The position numbers and the translations under genes were made by a program. Of a DNA stretch of 64,000 nucleotides, positions 17,430 through 26,960 are shown in pieces; position 1 is the stretch's first letter, and every line of letters starts with the position of its first letter. The stretch comes from Anderseniella sp963759095 (GTDB taxonomy: Bacteria; Pseudomonadota; Alphaproteobacteria; Rhizobiales; Aestuariivirgaceae). The stretch covers positions 289,486-353,485 of the forward strand of contig CAVWYF010000016.1 in the NCBI GenBank assembly GCA_963759095.1, given 5' to 3'. The notes under the pieces are model-generated. The model saw only the letters and a program-made list of their open reading frames with translations. It did not search any database and was not told the DNA's origin.

Positions 17430-18422
17430 ATGAAGAAAAAACTCATGACTATCATGCTTGCTGGAGCCATGTCGGTTGCCGCAACTGCTGCAATGGCTGC
17501 AGACAAGCTGGCCTTGCAATTGAAATGGGTCACCCAGGCCCAGTTTGCCGGCTACTATGTCGCCAAGGACAAGGGGTTCTACAAGGAAGAAAACCTCGAC
17601 GTGGAGATCAAACCGGGCGGACCGGATATCGCGCCGGTTCAGGTGCTGGCGGGCGGTGGCGCCGACGTGGTGCTTGACTGGATGCCGTCTGCACTGGCAT
17701 CCCGCGAAAAAGGTGTCGCACTGGTCAACATTGCCCAGCCGTTCAAGACGTCCGGCATGATGCTGACCTGCCGCAAGGATTCCGGGATCAGCTCGCCAGC
17801 TGACTTCAAGGGCAAGACGCTCGGTGTGTGGTTCTTCGGTAATGAATATCCGTTCCTGTCGTGGATGAGCCAGCTTGGTATCGCCACCGACGGCAGCGCC
17901 GACGGGGTGAAGGTTCTCAAGCAGGGCTTCAATGTGGATCCGATCCTGCAGAAGCAGGCCGACTGCGTATCGACCATGACCTACAACGAATACTGGCAGA
18001 TCATCGATGCCGGGCTTTCCGCCGATGATCTGGTGGTGTTCAAGTATGAGGACCAGGGCGTCGCGACGCTGGAAGACGGCATTTACGTGCTGGAAGACAA
18101 GCTCAAGGATCCTGCCTTCGAGGACAAGATGGTGCGCTTCGTTCGCGCCTCCATGAAAGGCTGGAAGTTTGCCGAGGCCAACCCGGACGAGGCCGCCGAC
18201 ATTGTGCTGGAAAACGATGCCTCCGGTGCGCAGACGGAAAAGCACCAGAAGCGCATGATGCGCGAGATCGCCAAGCTTACTGCGGGCTCCAACGGGGCAC
18301 TGGATGAGGCTGATTTCAAGCGCACGGTCAGCACGCTGCTGAAAGGCGGCTCCGATCCGGTCATCACCAAAGAGCCGGTTGGTGCCTGGACATCAGCGAT
18401 CACCGACAAGGCGCTCAAATAG
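17430..18422 (+). CDS. ABC transporter substrate-binding protein, NMT1/THI5-like
   Basis: Periplasmic binding protein, 330 residues with a signal peptide (cleavage after MAA near residue 24). The start of the mature part, LALQLKWVTQAQFAGYYVAKD, followed by GPDIAPVQVLAGGGADVVL, is the signature of the NMT1/THI5-like family, whose members bind pyrimidine-like rings or riboflavin precursors. GGGAG lies 8-9 bases before the ATG. As last gene of the hydantoinase/dihydropyrimidinase operon it probably captures a pyrimidine or a partly degraded ring. A strong terminator follows. Confidence 0.9.
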   Translation: MKKKLMTIMLAGAMSVAATAAMAADKLALQLKWVTQAQFAGYYVAKDKGFYKEENLDVEIKPGGPDIAPVQVLAGGGADVVLDWMPSALASREKGVALVNIAQPFKTSGMMLTCRKDSGISSPADFKGKTLGVWFFGNEYPFLSWMSQLGIATDGSADGVKVLKQGFNVDPILQKQADCVSTMTYNEYWQIIDAGLSADDLVVFKYEDQGVATLEDGIYVLEDKLKDPAFEDKMVRFVRASMKGWKFAEANPDEAADIVLENDASGAQTEKHQKRMMREIAKLTAGSNGALDEADFKRTVSTLLKGGSDPVITKEPVGAWTSAITDKALK

Positions 18423-18449
18423 ACGCGTCTCAAACAGACACTGCGGAGC

Positions 18450-18476
18450 AAGGGCGGCTGATCAGCCGCCCTTTTT
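18450..18476 (+). terminator. Rho-independent terminator of the dihydropyrimidinase/ABC operon
   Basis: The perfect palindrome AGGGCGGCTGATCAGCCGCCCT is followed by TTTTTC, 28 bases after the binding-protein stop. A GC-rich stem and T-run are what an intrinsic terminator needs. It separates this operon from the BMP-type transporter operon, which then needs its own promoter. Confidence 0.92.
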
Positions 18477-18572
18477 CATTGAAATCTGTGGGTAGAAGCA
18501 AATTGCGGCTGGAAAACCTGTAATCATTCCAAAAACTGCTGGCTTCGCAGAATTTCTTTGGCTACCATTTAT

Positions 18573-18588
18573 TTGACCAATTGGTAAA
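18573..18588. promoter_or_regulatory. RutR-like operator before the BMP-type transporter operon
   Basis: TTGACCAATTGGTAAA agrees at 15 of 16 positions with TTGACCANNTGGTCAA and has the perfect core ACCAATTGGT. It is the best of the three sites in the window, 80 bases before the ATG of the binding protein. This links the BMP transporter and cytosine deaminase to the pyrimidine regulon. Confidence 0.78.
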
Positions 18589-18667
18589 AATACTGAAAGA
18601 AAGATTGCCTGAGAGCCTTGGGGGGACGGGACGTGTTAATTTGAAACTATCTAGTGGAGCAAAAACA

Positions 18668-19676
18668 ATGACCTGGAACACCAACAGACGCCAGTTTAAC
18701 ATGATGCTGGCCGCCGCAGCCGGCGCAACGACGCTGGGTGCGAAACCCGCCTTTGCAGAGACAATCAAGGTTGCGGGTATCTATACTCAGCCGATCCAGC
18801 AGAAATGGGACGCGCGCCTGCACCAGGGGCTCGAGGCGGCCAAGGCAAAGGGTGAAATCGAGTATGTGTTCTCGGAAAAGGTCGCCAATACGGACTATAT
18901 CCGCGTGCTTGCGCGAATATTGCGAGTCAGGTGTCAAGCTGATTGTCGGTGAGGCGTTCGGTATCTCAAAGGAAGCCCGCAAGGTTGCCGATGAGTATCC
19001 GGATATCGCATTCCTGATGGGTGACCCGTTCGAGCCGCACGGCTCGAATTTCTCGGTGTTTGACAACTACATTCATGAACCCTGCTTCCTGATGGGCATG
19101 ATCGCCGGTGCCATGACCAAGACCAACAAGCTCGGCATGGTCGGCGGCTATCCGATCGGCGAGGTAAACCGTCTGTTCCACGCCTTCATTGATGGTGCGA
19201 AATCGGTCAATCCGGACATCCAGTACAAGGTCACCTTCATCGGGTCCTGGTACGACCCTCCAAAGGCAAAGGAAGCTGCATTTGCGCAGATCGAAGCCGG
19301 TGCCGACATCATGTATGCGGAACGCGCCGGCGTGGTTGATGCTGCGCGGGAAAAGGGCGTTCTGGCGTTCGGCAACGTCAATGACATGAACAAGGAAGAA
19401 AACGGTACCGATGTGGTTGTTACGTCTGCGCTCTGGCACATGGAAGCTGCCATCGCCAATGCCATTGCGGAAGTGAAGGCAGGCACATTCAAGGCCGACG
19501 ACTACAAGGAATGGACCATGATGCGCAAAGGCGGTGCAAGCCTTGCTCCCTACTATGAGTTCGAAGACAAGATCCCGGCTGAGATCAAAGCCAAGGTGGA
19601 AGACACAAAGGCGAAAATTCTCTCCGGGGAATTTGACGTGACCATCACGGACACCGAACCGAAGTCCTCCTACTAG
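18668..19676 (+). pseudogene. BMP-family ABC substrate-binding protein, one frameshift
   Basis: Periplasmic binding protein of the basic-membrane-protein/nucleoside type. The start has a Tat-like signal (NRRQFNMML) cleaved near PAFA, then IKVAGIYTQPIQQKWD. The frame breaks at about 18911: deleting one base in CTTGCGCGAA restores YIRVLREYCESGVKLIVGEAFG and the protein continues to the stop at 19676 (about 335 residues). Everything else is intact, including FLMGMIAGAMTKTNKLGMVG. Either a sequencing/assembly error or a recent lesion. Its place behind a RutR-like site and before a cytosine deaminase suggests a nucleoside or nucleobase ligand. Confidence 0.85.
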
Positions 19677-19691
19677 ACGTCAGATAGAGGA

Positions 19692-21243
19692 GTGAGCAAT
19701 CCGCCAGTACTGGAGTTCCGGGGCGTTACCAAGCGCTTCGGAACCCTCACCGCAAATGACGATGTGTCACTGACACTGCAACAGGGCGAGGTGCTTGCCC
19801 TGCTGGGCGAGAACGGTGCCGGCAAGACGACACTTATGAATATTCTCTTCGGCCACTATCAGGCCGATGAGGGTGACATACTGGTTGACGGCGAGGTGCT
19901 CACCTCAGGCTCGACACAGGCCGCCATCAATGCCGGTATCGGCATGGTGCATCAGCATTTTACCCTGGCTGACAATCTCACGGTTCTGGAAAACATCACC
20001 TTGGGCACCGAGAGCCTGTGGTCATGGCACCAGGACCAGGCAAGGAGCCGGAAAAAGCTGGCGGCCATGATCAGTGATTATGGCCTGGTCGTTGATCCTG
20101 ATGCCATGGTGTCCGAGCTGTCGGTGGGTGAACGGCAGCGGGTTGAAATTCTCAAGGCGCTATATCGTGATGCCCGCATTCTCATTCTTGATGAACCGAC
20201 GGCGGTGCTGACCCCGCAGGAGTCCGAACGTCTTTTCGCAACGCTGAAGTCGATCACCGCGAAGGGCCTTGCGATCATCTTCATTTCCCACAAACTGCAC
20301 GAAATACTGGCGGTCAGCAATCGCATTGCGGTGCTGCGTCGCGGTGCCATCGTGGGAACGCTTGAAACGGCAGCGTCCAGGCGCGAACAACTGGCCGAGC
20401 TGATGGTTGGCCGAACGGTGACCCGTCCCAAGCTTTCGGCAATCGAGCCCGGCAAGCTGGTTCTTGAAATGCGTGATGTGTCGACCAACGGAACCGGTGC
20501 GACGGAGCTTAAGGAAATTGACCTCGCACTTCATCAGCATGAAATCGTTGGCATTGCCGGTGTTGCCGGAAATGGCCAGGGGACACTTGCAGACATCCTG
20601 TTCCGGCCTCCGGATAGACTTTTCCGGCACCGTCGAGCTCAATGGTCAAATGCTGGCTGCGGGCAATCCGCGCGCGATTGTCGCCTCCGGTGTCGGGCGA
20701 ATTCCCGAGGACCGGCATGCGCGCGGTGTGGTTGCAGACATGGACATCTGGGAAAACCTGATTTCCGAAGATATTCGATCTGATGAAATCTGCCGGGCCG
20801 GCTTCATTATCAACGGCGCCAGCGCACGGGCACGGGCAGAAAAACAAATCGAAGAGTTCGACGTGCGGTGCAAGGGGCCGGATGCCGAAACAAAGCTCCT
20901 GTCGGGCGGCAACATGCAAAAGCTCATTCTGGCGCGGGCGCTGTCGAATACACCGTCATTCATTCTAGCCAACCAGCCGGTGCGCGGACTTGATGAGGGT
21001 GCAATTGCCTATGTACAGGGCCAATTGCTGGAGGCCCGCAAGAGAGGCGCCGCCATCCTGCTCATATCGGAAGACCTCGATGAGCTTATGACACTGACCG
21101 ATCGGATTGCAGTGATGTCACATGGCATGCTCAGCAGCGCCTTGCCGACCGGTGAGCGCTCAATCGCCGAGATTGGACTGATGATGGCAGGCCATGGTCA
21201 CAAGGATGATGCAAGCATGGGGAGCCTTGCCAATGGTCATTGA
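19692..21243 (+). pseudogene. Sugar/nucleoside-type ABC ATPase (two ATP domains), one frameshift
   Basis: ATPase with two cassettes, as in BMP-type nucleoside importers. First half: Walker A GENGAGKTT, Q-loop HQHFTL, signature LSVGERQR, Walker B ILILDEPT. Second half: GIAGVAGNGQGTL, GRIPEDRHARGVV, LLSGGNMQK, and LANQPVRGLD in the Walker B place. A one-base insertion at about 20603 (TTCCGGCC for TTCGGCC) splits it; removing it gives ILFGLRIDFSGTVELNG. The GTG start at 19692 has its AGAGG only one base upstream, which is unusually close. About 516 residues when repaired. Confidence 0.85.
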
Positions 21244-22286
21244 ACCGCGTGAAACAGTTTCCGTCTGGCGCGCCGGGCTGGCGCCGGTATGGGCCATTCT
21301 TGCGTCGCTGGTTATTTGCGCCGTGCTGATCTCCTGGGCGGGCGCATCCATCCCCAAGGCCTATTCGCTATTGTTCAAAGGCGCGTTCGGGTCGGCATTT
21401 GCGCTCAATGAAACACTGACCCGTTCAATCCCCTTGATCCTTACCGGCCTTGCAGTCTCGGTGGCGTTCCGGGCGAAGTTCTACAATATCGGTGCCGAGG
21501 GGCAACTCTACGCCGGGGCGCTTGCTGCCACGTTCTTTGGCACCGGTCTGGTCACGCTGCCGCCTGCGCTCATGGTGCCCTTCCTGGTCATCATGGGGGC
21601 TCTGGCCGGTGGTGCATTGCTGATTGTGCCGGTGTTGCTGAAAACCCACCTCAAGGTTGATGAGGTTGTCACCACGCTGCTGCTGAATTTCGTTGTGCTT
21701 CTTGTGGTCAGCTACCTGATTGAAGGACCTTGGAAGGATCCGGCATCACTGGGCTGGCCACAGGCCGCTTCCATCATTGATCAAGGAGTGCTGCCAACAT
21801 TGCTGGCAAAGGGCAGGCTGCACTTCGGCCTGATCATAGCCTTGTTCATGGCGGTGATAATCTGGCTGATGATGCGATTTACCGTGCAGGGCTATGAGAT
21901 CAGGGCAGTGGGCCACAATGCCAGGGCGGCGGAATTTTCAGGCATCAAAGTCAATCGCACGGTGATCATGACGGCGATGATTTCCGGCGGGCTGGCAGGT
22001 ATTGCAGGTGTCAGTGAAACCGCCGGTCTGAAGGGGTATCTGACGCTCGATCTGTCTCCCGGGTTTGGCTACACCGGCATTGCCGTTGCCATGCTTAGCG
22101 CAACTCAATCCGCTGGCCGTGGTGCCTGCTGCGATTTTCCTGTCGGCCGTCTATGTGGGTGCCGATGCGATGTCGCGTGCGGTCAATATTCCCACTTATA
22201 TCGCCGACGTACTGGTCGGGGTTTCCATATTGGCGGTGCTGTGCAGTGTCATGCTGAGCCAGTACCGCATCAGGTGGCGGGCATGA
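21233..22286 (+). pseudogene. BMP-type ABC permease 1, one frameshift
   Basis: Membrane subunit of the branched-chain/nucleoside permease family (about 350 residues when repaired; FYNIGAEGQLYAGALAA and the EIRAVGHNARAAEFSGI loop are typical). ATG 21233 overlaps the ATPase end by 11 bases. The frame breaks at about 22096: removing an A in ATGCTTAGCGCAA restores GIAVAMLAQLNPLAVVPAA and the normal C-terminus ending RIRWRA. The stop overlaps the ATG of permease 2 (ATGA). Confidence 0.85.
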
Positions 22287-23231
22287 GTGATTTTATTGAC
22301 ATCCTGCTGACGGCAGGTTTCTGGGCAGCCACCATCCGTATTGTAAGCCCGTTGATATTCGGCACGCTGGGGGAGCTTATCTGCGAGCGGGCAGGGGTTC
22401 TCAACCTCGGTATTGAAGGCATCATGACGGTCGGTGCCATGTCGGGCTGGATGTGGGTTTATCAGGGCGGGGACCTGTGGACCGGTGTGCTGTTTGCGGC
22501 CTGCATGGGCGCGGTTTTCGGGCTGCTGCATGCGGTGTTCACGGTGCACCTGGGCCTGTCACAGCATGTGACCGGCATCGGCATAACACTGTTTGCGTCA
22601 TCGCTCAGCTACTTCGTCTATCGAATGCTGCTGCCGGATGCCACGACGCCGCCGAAAATAGTTCCGTTCCAGCCCATCGCCGTGCCTTGGCTGTCGGATC
22701 TGCCGATCATTGGCGAGGCCCTGTTCACCCAGTCGGCGCTGACCTATCTGGCTTTGCTGGTGGTGCCGATGGTCTGGTATGTGTTGTTCAGAACGCCGGT
22801 CGGGCTGGCAGTGCGCATGTCCGGGGAAAACCCGGTGGCTGTCGAAGCGCAAGGCATCAACGTGTTGGCGGTGCGCACAGGTGCGGTCATGGTCGGAAGT
22901 GCGTTCATGGCCGTTGGCGGGGCTTTCATAACCATGTCCTGGTTCGACGCGTTTCTACTTCGGGATGATCAACGGACGCGGCTGGATTTGTGTGGCGCTG
23001 GTGATCTTCGCGTCATGGCGACCCGGCAGGGCGCTGCTTGGTGCGCTGTTGTTTGCCGGGCTTGAAGCCATCCAGGTTCGCGCCCAGCAATCGGCCGGTG
23101 CGTTTATCCCGTACCAGTTCTTCCTTATGCTGCCCTATGTCATGTCGATCCTTGCCATGATCGTGATGGCGCGAAAAACCAAATATCCCCAGGCCTTGCT
23201 CGTACCTTTCCGGCGCGGGGAGAGAGTTTAG
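22283..23231 (+). pseudogene. BMP-type ABC permease 2, one frameshift
   Basis: Second membrane subunit of the same importer (about 315 residues when repaired; LGELICERAGVLNLGIEGIM is the family signature near residue 30). The frame breaks at about 22953: deleting one T in GCGTTTCTAC restores SWFDAFYFGMINGRGWICVA and a normal C-terminus. In the uncorrected sequence permeases 1 and 2 run into one 600-codon frame, which is an artefact of the upstream shift. Cytosine deaminase follows 26 bases later. Confidence 0.85.
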
Positions 23232-23257
23232 GATCCTGACCCGAAGGAGAGATTCAA

Positions 23258-23707
23258 ATGCTCAATGAAACTGATCGGAAATTCCTGCGCGTGGCCTATG
23301 ATGAGGCCAAGGCAGGGTTTGACGAAGGCGGTTGTCCTATTGGTTCGGTTCTGGCGCGAGGGGACGTACTGGTGTCGCGCGGGCGCAACCAGCGGGTTCA
23401 GCAAGGTGACCCGATAGCCCATGGTGAAATGGATGCTCTGCGCAAAGCCGGCCGGCAACGGTCCTATCGTGACATGACCATCTATACGTCATTAAGTCCG
23501 TGCATGATGTGTAGCGGCACCATCATCCAGTTCGGTATTCCACGAGTGGTGATTGGCGAGAATGCAACGTTTGGTGGTAATGAAGATTTCCTGCGGTCGA
23601 AAGGTATTGAGGTATTGATCGCAGATGATCAAGACTGCATCGCCCTGATGACCCGCTTCATTGCGGAAAAGCCCGAGCTCTGGAATGAAGACATTGCCGA
23701 AGAGTGA
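23258..23707 (+). CDS. Cytosine deaminase, yeast (Fcy1) type
   Basis: Zinc deaminase converting cytosine to uracil. At 149 residues it has the size of the small fungal-type enzyme, not the large bacterial CodA. Zinc site: His55 and Glu57 in HGEMDA, Cys82 and Cys85 in PCMMC. It also shares the yeast-like segments EGGCPIGSVL, YTSLSPCMMCSGTI, FGIPRVVIGEN and the C-terminal WNEDIAEE. AAGGAGA precedes the ATG. Last gene of the transporter operon, so imported cytosine would enter the uracil breakdown route coded upstream. Confidence 0.88.
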   Translation: MLNETDRKFLRVAYDEAKAGFDEGGCPIGSVLARGDVLVSRGRNQRVQQGDPIAHGEMDALRKAGRQRSYRDMTIYTSLSPCMMCSGTIIQFGIPRVVIGENATFGGNEDFLRSKGIEVLIADDQDCIALMTRFIAEKPELWNEDIAEE

Positions 23708-23871
23708 TGTGTAAGTATGTGAAAAGACAACAAATTTAGAAACATAGTAATCTTGTAGTGAGGGATGTACAAATATTCGGTGAAATGTCTGTAAATCCGG
23801 TATCCTTTTCATAAAGAGTCGTATACGGTTTTATTAATAGATTTAGTGAACGCGATGGGGGTGTCGTCGTT

Positions 23872-25020
23872 ATGTTCTCGATAAAACCGGAGACTCTGTT
23901 CAAGCTCGAACAACAATCATGGCGGCTCGCCGGGGTGTGGCCCGGTGCCGCGAAGCGCAGGCTGTGGCTTTCGCGACCGGTTGCAGAGGCCGATTCAACC
24001 AAGCACTATCTTGCCGTGTTTGCCATTGTCCGCAACGAGGGCGCCTATATAAAGGAATGGTTCGAGTTCCATCGCATGATGGGGGTCAATCACTTCTTCA
24101 TCTATGATAATGGCAGCATTGACGGTACGGCCGATCAGCTGTCGCCCTATGTGAACGAGGGGCTGGTCACGCTTGTCAACTGGGCAGATTTCCTTAAAGG
24201 GTGGGAAGGAGTGGCCGGCACAAGTGGTCGAACGCAGAAACTGGCGATGTTGCACTGTCTTGCCAATTTTGGTCATCTTGCCGAATGGATGGCGTTTTTC
24301 GATGCAGATGAATTCCTGTTTCCGACTGCGGCGGGTTCGCTGGCCGAGGTGTTGCATGAATACGAGGATCTCGATTCCCTCTCGGTGTACTGGCATATGT
24401 TCGGTACATCCGGCCACACCCGCAAACCGCCGGGCCTGGTAACTGAAAATTACACCCAAAGGCTGAGAATGCCTCGGGCGTCATGCAAACATCTTTCCCG
24501 GGTCAAGACCATTGTTCGCCCCAGTGCCGTGCGCGGGGTGCATAATTCTCACGTCTTCATGCTCAGACAAGGTTACCCGGAGTCATGGACAGAGCACCGC
24601 CAGAGAATTGGACATGCCGATCATCGCCTTGCCACCCGGTCAACCGATGTGCTGCGGATCAATCACTATTACAGCAAGTCCCTGGCTGAATACCGTGAAC
24701 GCCGATCTGTTCCACTACTTGGTCAGCGGTCTGATTTCAGAGGCGATGATCAGCTACTGAGGTTCATCGAGAGCGATACTGTTGAAGACATCTCAATCCA
24801 GCGGTTTGTTCCGGTACTGCGAAAGTCGTTTGAGCGCAGGATCAGAAGACGGAAATGTTGTTCCAATGATGGGGCCGAGGGTCACCGGGCGTGGAGAATA
24901 GTTGCGGTTGCTTCCTCTCAATGGCTTGTACAAAATTGCACACCTGAGCGTCGGAACCCTGACTTGCGCCAAAAGGGGTGTCGTTTTCTATCTCAAGGCT
25001 TGCTGTTCAAGGCTATGTAG
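23872..25020 (+). CDS. Glycosyltransferase, DUF23/GT92-like
   Basis: Probable nucleotide-sugar transferase, 382 residues, no signal peptide. The N-terminal half has the family pattern LAVFAIVRNEGAYIKEWFEF, then HFFIYDNGSIDGT, and the metal-binding DxD in AFFDADEFLFP. The later INHYYSKSLAEY is also typical. The last 70 residues are basic and less conserved. It stands alone, after an AT-rich 164-base gap, and has no polysaccharide genes nearby; acceptor unknown. Confidence 0.82.
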   Translation: MFSIKPETLFKLEQQSWRLAGVWPGAAKRRLWLSRPVAEADSTKHYLAVFAIVRNEGAYIKEWFEFHRMMGVNHFFIYDNGSIDGTADQLSPYVNEGLVTLVNWADFLKGWEGVAGTSGRTQKLAMLHCLANFGHLAEWMAFFDADEFLFPTAAGSLAEVLHEYEDLDSLSVYWHMFGTSGHTRKPPGLVTENYTQRLRMPRASCKHLSRVKTIVRPSAVRGVHNSHVFMLRQGYPESWTEHRQRIGHADHRLATRSTDVLRINHYYSKSLAEYRERRSVPLLGQRSDFRGDDQLLRFIESDTVEDISIQRFVPVLRKSFERRIRRRKCCSNDGAEGHRAWRIVAVASSQWLVQNCTPERRNPDLRQKGCRFLSQGLLFKAM

Positions 25021-25038
25021 AAATTCGCGCCATCCGCA

Positions 25039-25737
25039 TCAGCATCGCCGGACCAGCATGATAGACGAAGAAACATCCAGCTCATGACCCCATGATGTCA
25101 CTGGAACAGGGTCCAGTTCACACAACTCATGCAGAGGCTGAATGTCGGTGGTGGTTCCGACAAGGCTGAGCACTTCAGATGTGTCTTCACTGACCTGCCA
25201 TGGGATGTCGGATGCCTTGATTGATGTCGTTTTGGCAGCTCGCGCCTTGATGATCTTTGTTGGCATTATGTTGTTCCATTCAGCGCTGTCATCGGACGTA
25301 TTGTCCCTGGCTTCCAGGCCGTCGGCGCCCAGCCTGAAGGAAGCCTTGCCGGTGTCTGTGCTTCGTGGCGTCAAGTAACCTGCGCTTCGTTTGGAAAGAA
25401 TGTCAAAGACCTGACACGACGGCTTTTGCAATTCAGTTTGCTTCCAGGTTTCCTGGTCAACGCCTGCATCTGACAGATACTCGGTTTCACGCAGTGCGCA
25501 TTTTTGCAGAATACTGCCATCCTGGATCGATAGCTCAACGAACTCAATGCGCTTGTGATGCTGATAATAGGTCGGTGGGTGAAGCGTCGTTGTGCGTATG
25601 ACAAAGAAGCTGGTCAGTGTAGTGCCGATTATATGATCAGATATCACGATAGCGGGACTTGGCGTGGCCTGTGCAGTCAGTGCCGAAACGAGAATCAGTT
25701 GAACCGCGATAATAATCTTTTTGCAGAATGCGCTCAT
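25039..25737 (-). CDS. Secreted protein of unknown function
   Basis: 232 residues, signal peptide of about 25 residues (hydrophobic VQLILVSALTAQA). No domain recognised. Four cysteines in the mature part could form disulfides. Convergent with the glycosyltransferase gene, 18 bases between the stops. Confidence 0.6.
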   Translation of the reverse strand: MSAFCKKIIIAVQLILVSALTAQATPSPAIVISDHIIGTTLTSFFVIRTTTLHPPTYYQHHKRIEFVELSIQDGSILQKCALRETEYLSDAGVDQETWKQTELQKPSCQVFDILSKRSAGYLTPRSTDTGKASFRLGADGLEARDNTSDDSAEWNNIMPTKIIKARAAKTTSIKASDIPWQVSEDTSEVLSLVGTTTDIQPLHELCELDPVPVTSWGHELDVSSSIMLVRRC

Positions 25738-25902
25738 GATTGTCTTTTACCTCGCCGGCTGAATCTCATTTTGTGGTTGGAACCCTTACACATTAAATTA
25801 CAGACCTGAGGGAACCTGCGATGTGATGTCCTGCACAGGCGAAACCGGATGAAGCTGGTAGGCGGTGATGGTGTTCCTGCAGCGGCATCAAACTAAATCA
25901 AC

Positions 25903-25960
25903 CTGATCACTTCCAAGATGTTAGAGCAGCATGGGTGCATCTGAACCCATGTTGACTCCA
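25903..25960. repeat. Interspersed 60-bp repeat, copy 1 (diverged)
   Basis: CTGATCACTTCCAAGATG, then TTAGAGCA and a hairpin CATGGGT...ACCCATG, ending in CTCCA. Matches the copies at 46266 and 53433 along its length but with more differences. It lies immediately after the 3' end of the LysR gene on the minus strand. Confidence 0.75.
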
Positions 25961-25962
25961 AC

Positions 25963-26848
25963 TCAGGTACTCCAGATTTCCAGCAGGGTACTGGCGGTAT
26001 CATCTTGCATGTCGGCATACAGCACGATGTTTAACGGCAGACTGCCGTAGCAGCCGCTGAGGCTGACCAACTCACCGCTTTCGATCTCGTGATGTGTCAT
26101 GCTGACAGGCAGCCAGGCGACCCCCAGTCCTTTCAGGACCAGTTCCTTGATGCCGTTCGAAAATGCTGTCTCATAAACCGGGTTGGTTGTCTGGCTGCGG
26201 GTGGCAAAACGTTTTTCTGCGCCATTGAACATTGAACCAAAATGGCTTTCTTCCGGATATATGATTGCCGGGCTGTCGTCCGGTATTGATCCGTCACCTG
26301 CAACGGCGTAGCGCATGCTGCCACCGACGACCGGCACCAGCCTGTCGTCGCCCCAGGTGCCTCGCTTCATGGTGTCGCCAAACGGCAGCGGAGCTGCTCC
26401 CTCAGCCTCATAAAACATCAACATGGTGGCATCACCGCGCAGAAACATCGAAACACAGTCGCGCTGGTTGCCGGCGCGTACACGAAACTTGAGCGACGGA
26501 AATTCCTTCACGTGCCCGCAATGCCATGTCGGGAAAGGTCGAGTATATGGATGAATGCTGGGCTGCAATCGTGGTTGTGGTGCTTGCCGGATCGTAAGTT
26601 GAAATCCTGCCTCGCAGCTCGCGTATACGGGCAGTAAGCGCCCTGATTTCAGGTTCGTTTGCTGCCAGCGACGGGCTCAGGTCAACGCGGTTGACCTTGC
26701 GGTCCAGCACCGGCGTACCCAGCCAGTCTTCAAATCCGCGGATGCGCCGGGAAAATGCCGGTTGGGTGATGTTTCGCCGGTTGGCAGCACGGGTCATGTT
26801 ACCTTCCTCCAGCAATACCAAAACATCCTCAAGCCAGCGCAGATCCAT
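25963..26848 (-). pseudogene. LysR-family regulator, one frameshift
   Basis: Transcription regulator next to and divergent from the CuyA-like gene, which it probably controls. N-terminal helix-turn-helix LEEGNMTRAANRRNITQPAFSRR region (residues 13-35); effector domain with RVRAGNQRDCVSMFLRGDA and GLGVAWLP. The frame breaks at about 26505: removing one base (GAAGGAATTT to GAAGAATTT on the coding strand) joins the halves as LRAREEFPSLKFRVRAGN. About 294 residues when repaired. The 3' end abuts a copy of the 60-bp repeat. Confidence 0.82.
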
Positions 26849-26960
26849 CTCATTTTCTCCCTTTACCCATACATTATGTATGGGTAGGCAGAGAAGAAAG
26901 CATTATTTTTTGCTCGCGGGTTGAGGGAACCTTTCTGTAATCAATCACAAGGAAAACAGA

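Noticed and set aside
18905..22960. Programmed +1 frameshifting in the BMP importer genes
   Set aside because: The codons at the break points differ in each gene, none is a stop or an obviously hungry codon, and no common slippery site or downstream structure is seen. Sequence error or mutation explains it more simply.
21194..23065. A single 620-codon fused permease
   Set aside because: The fusion only arises because a frameshift in permease 1 reads through into permease 2. Each half has its own start (ATGA overlap) and family signature.
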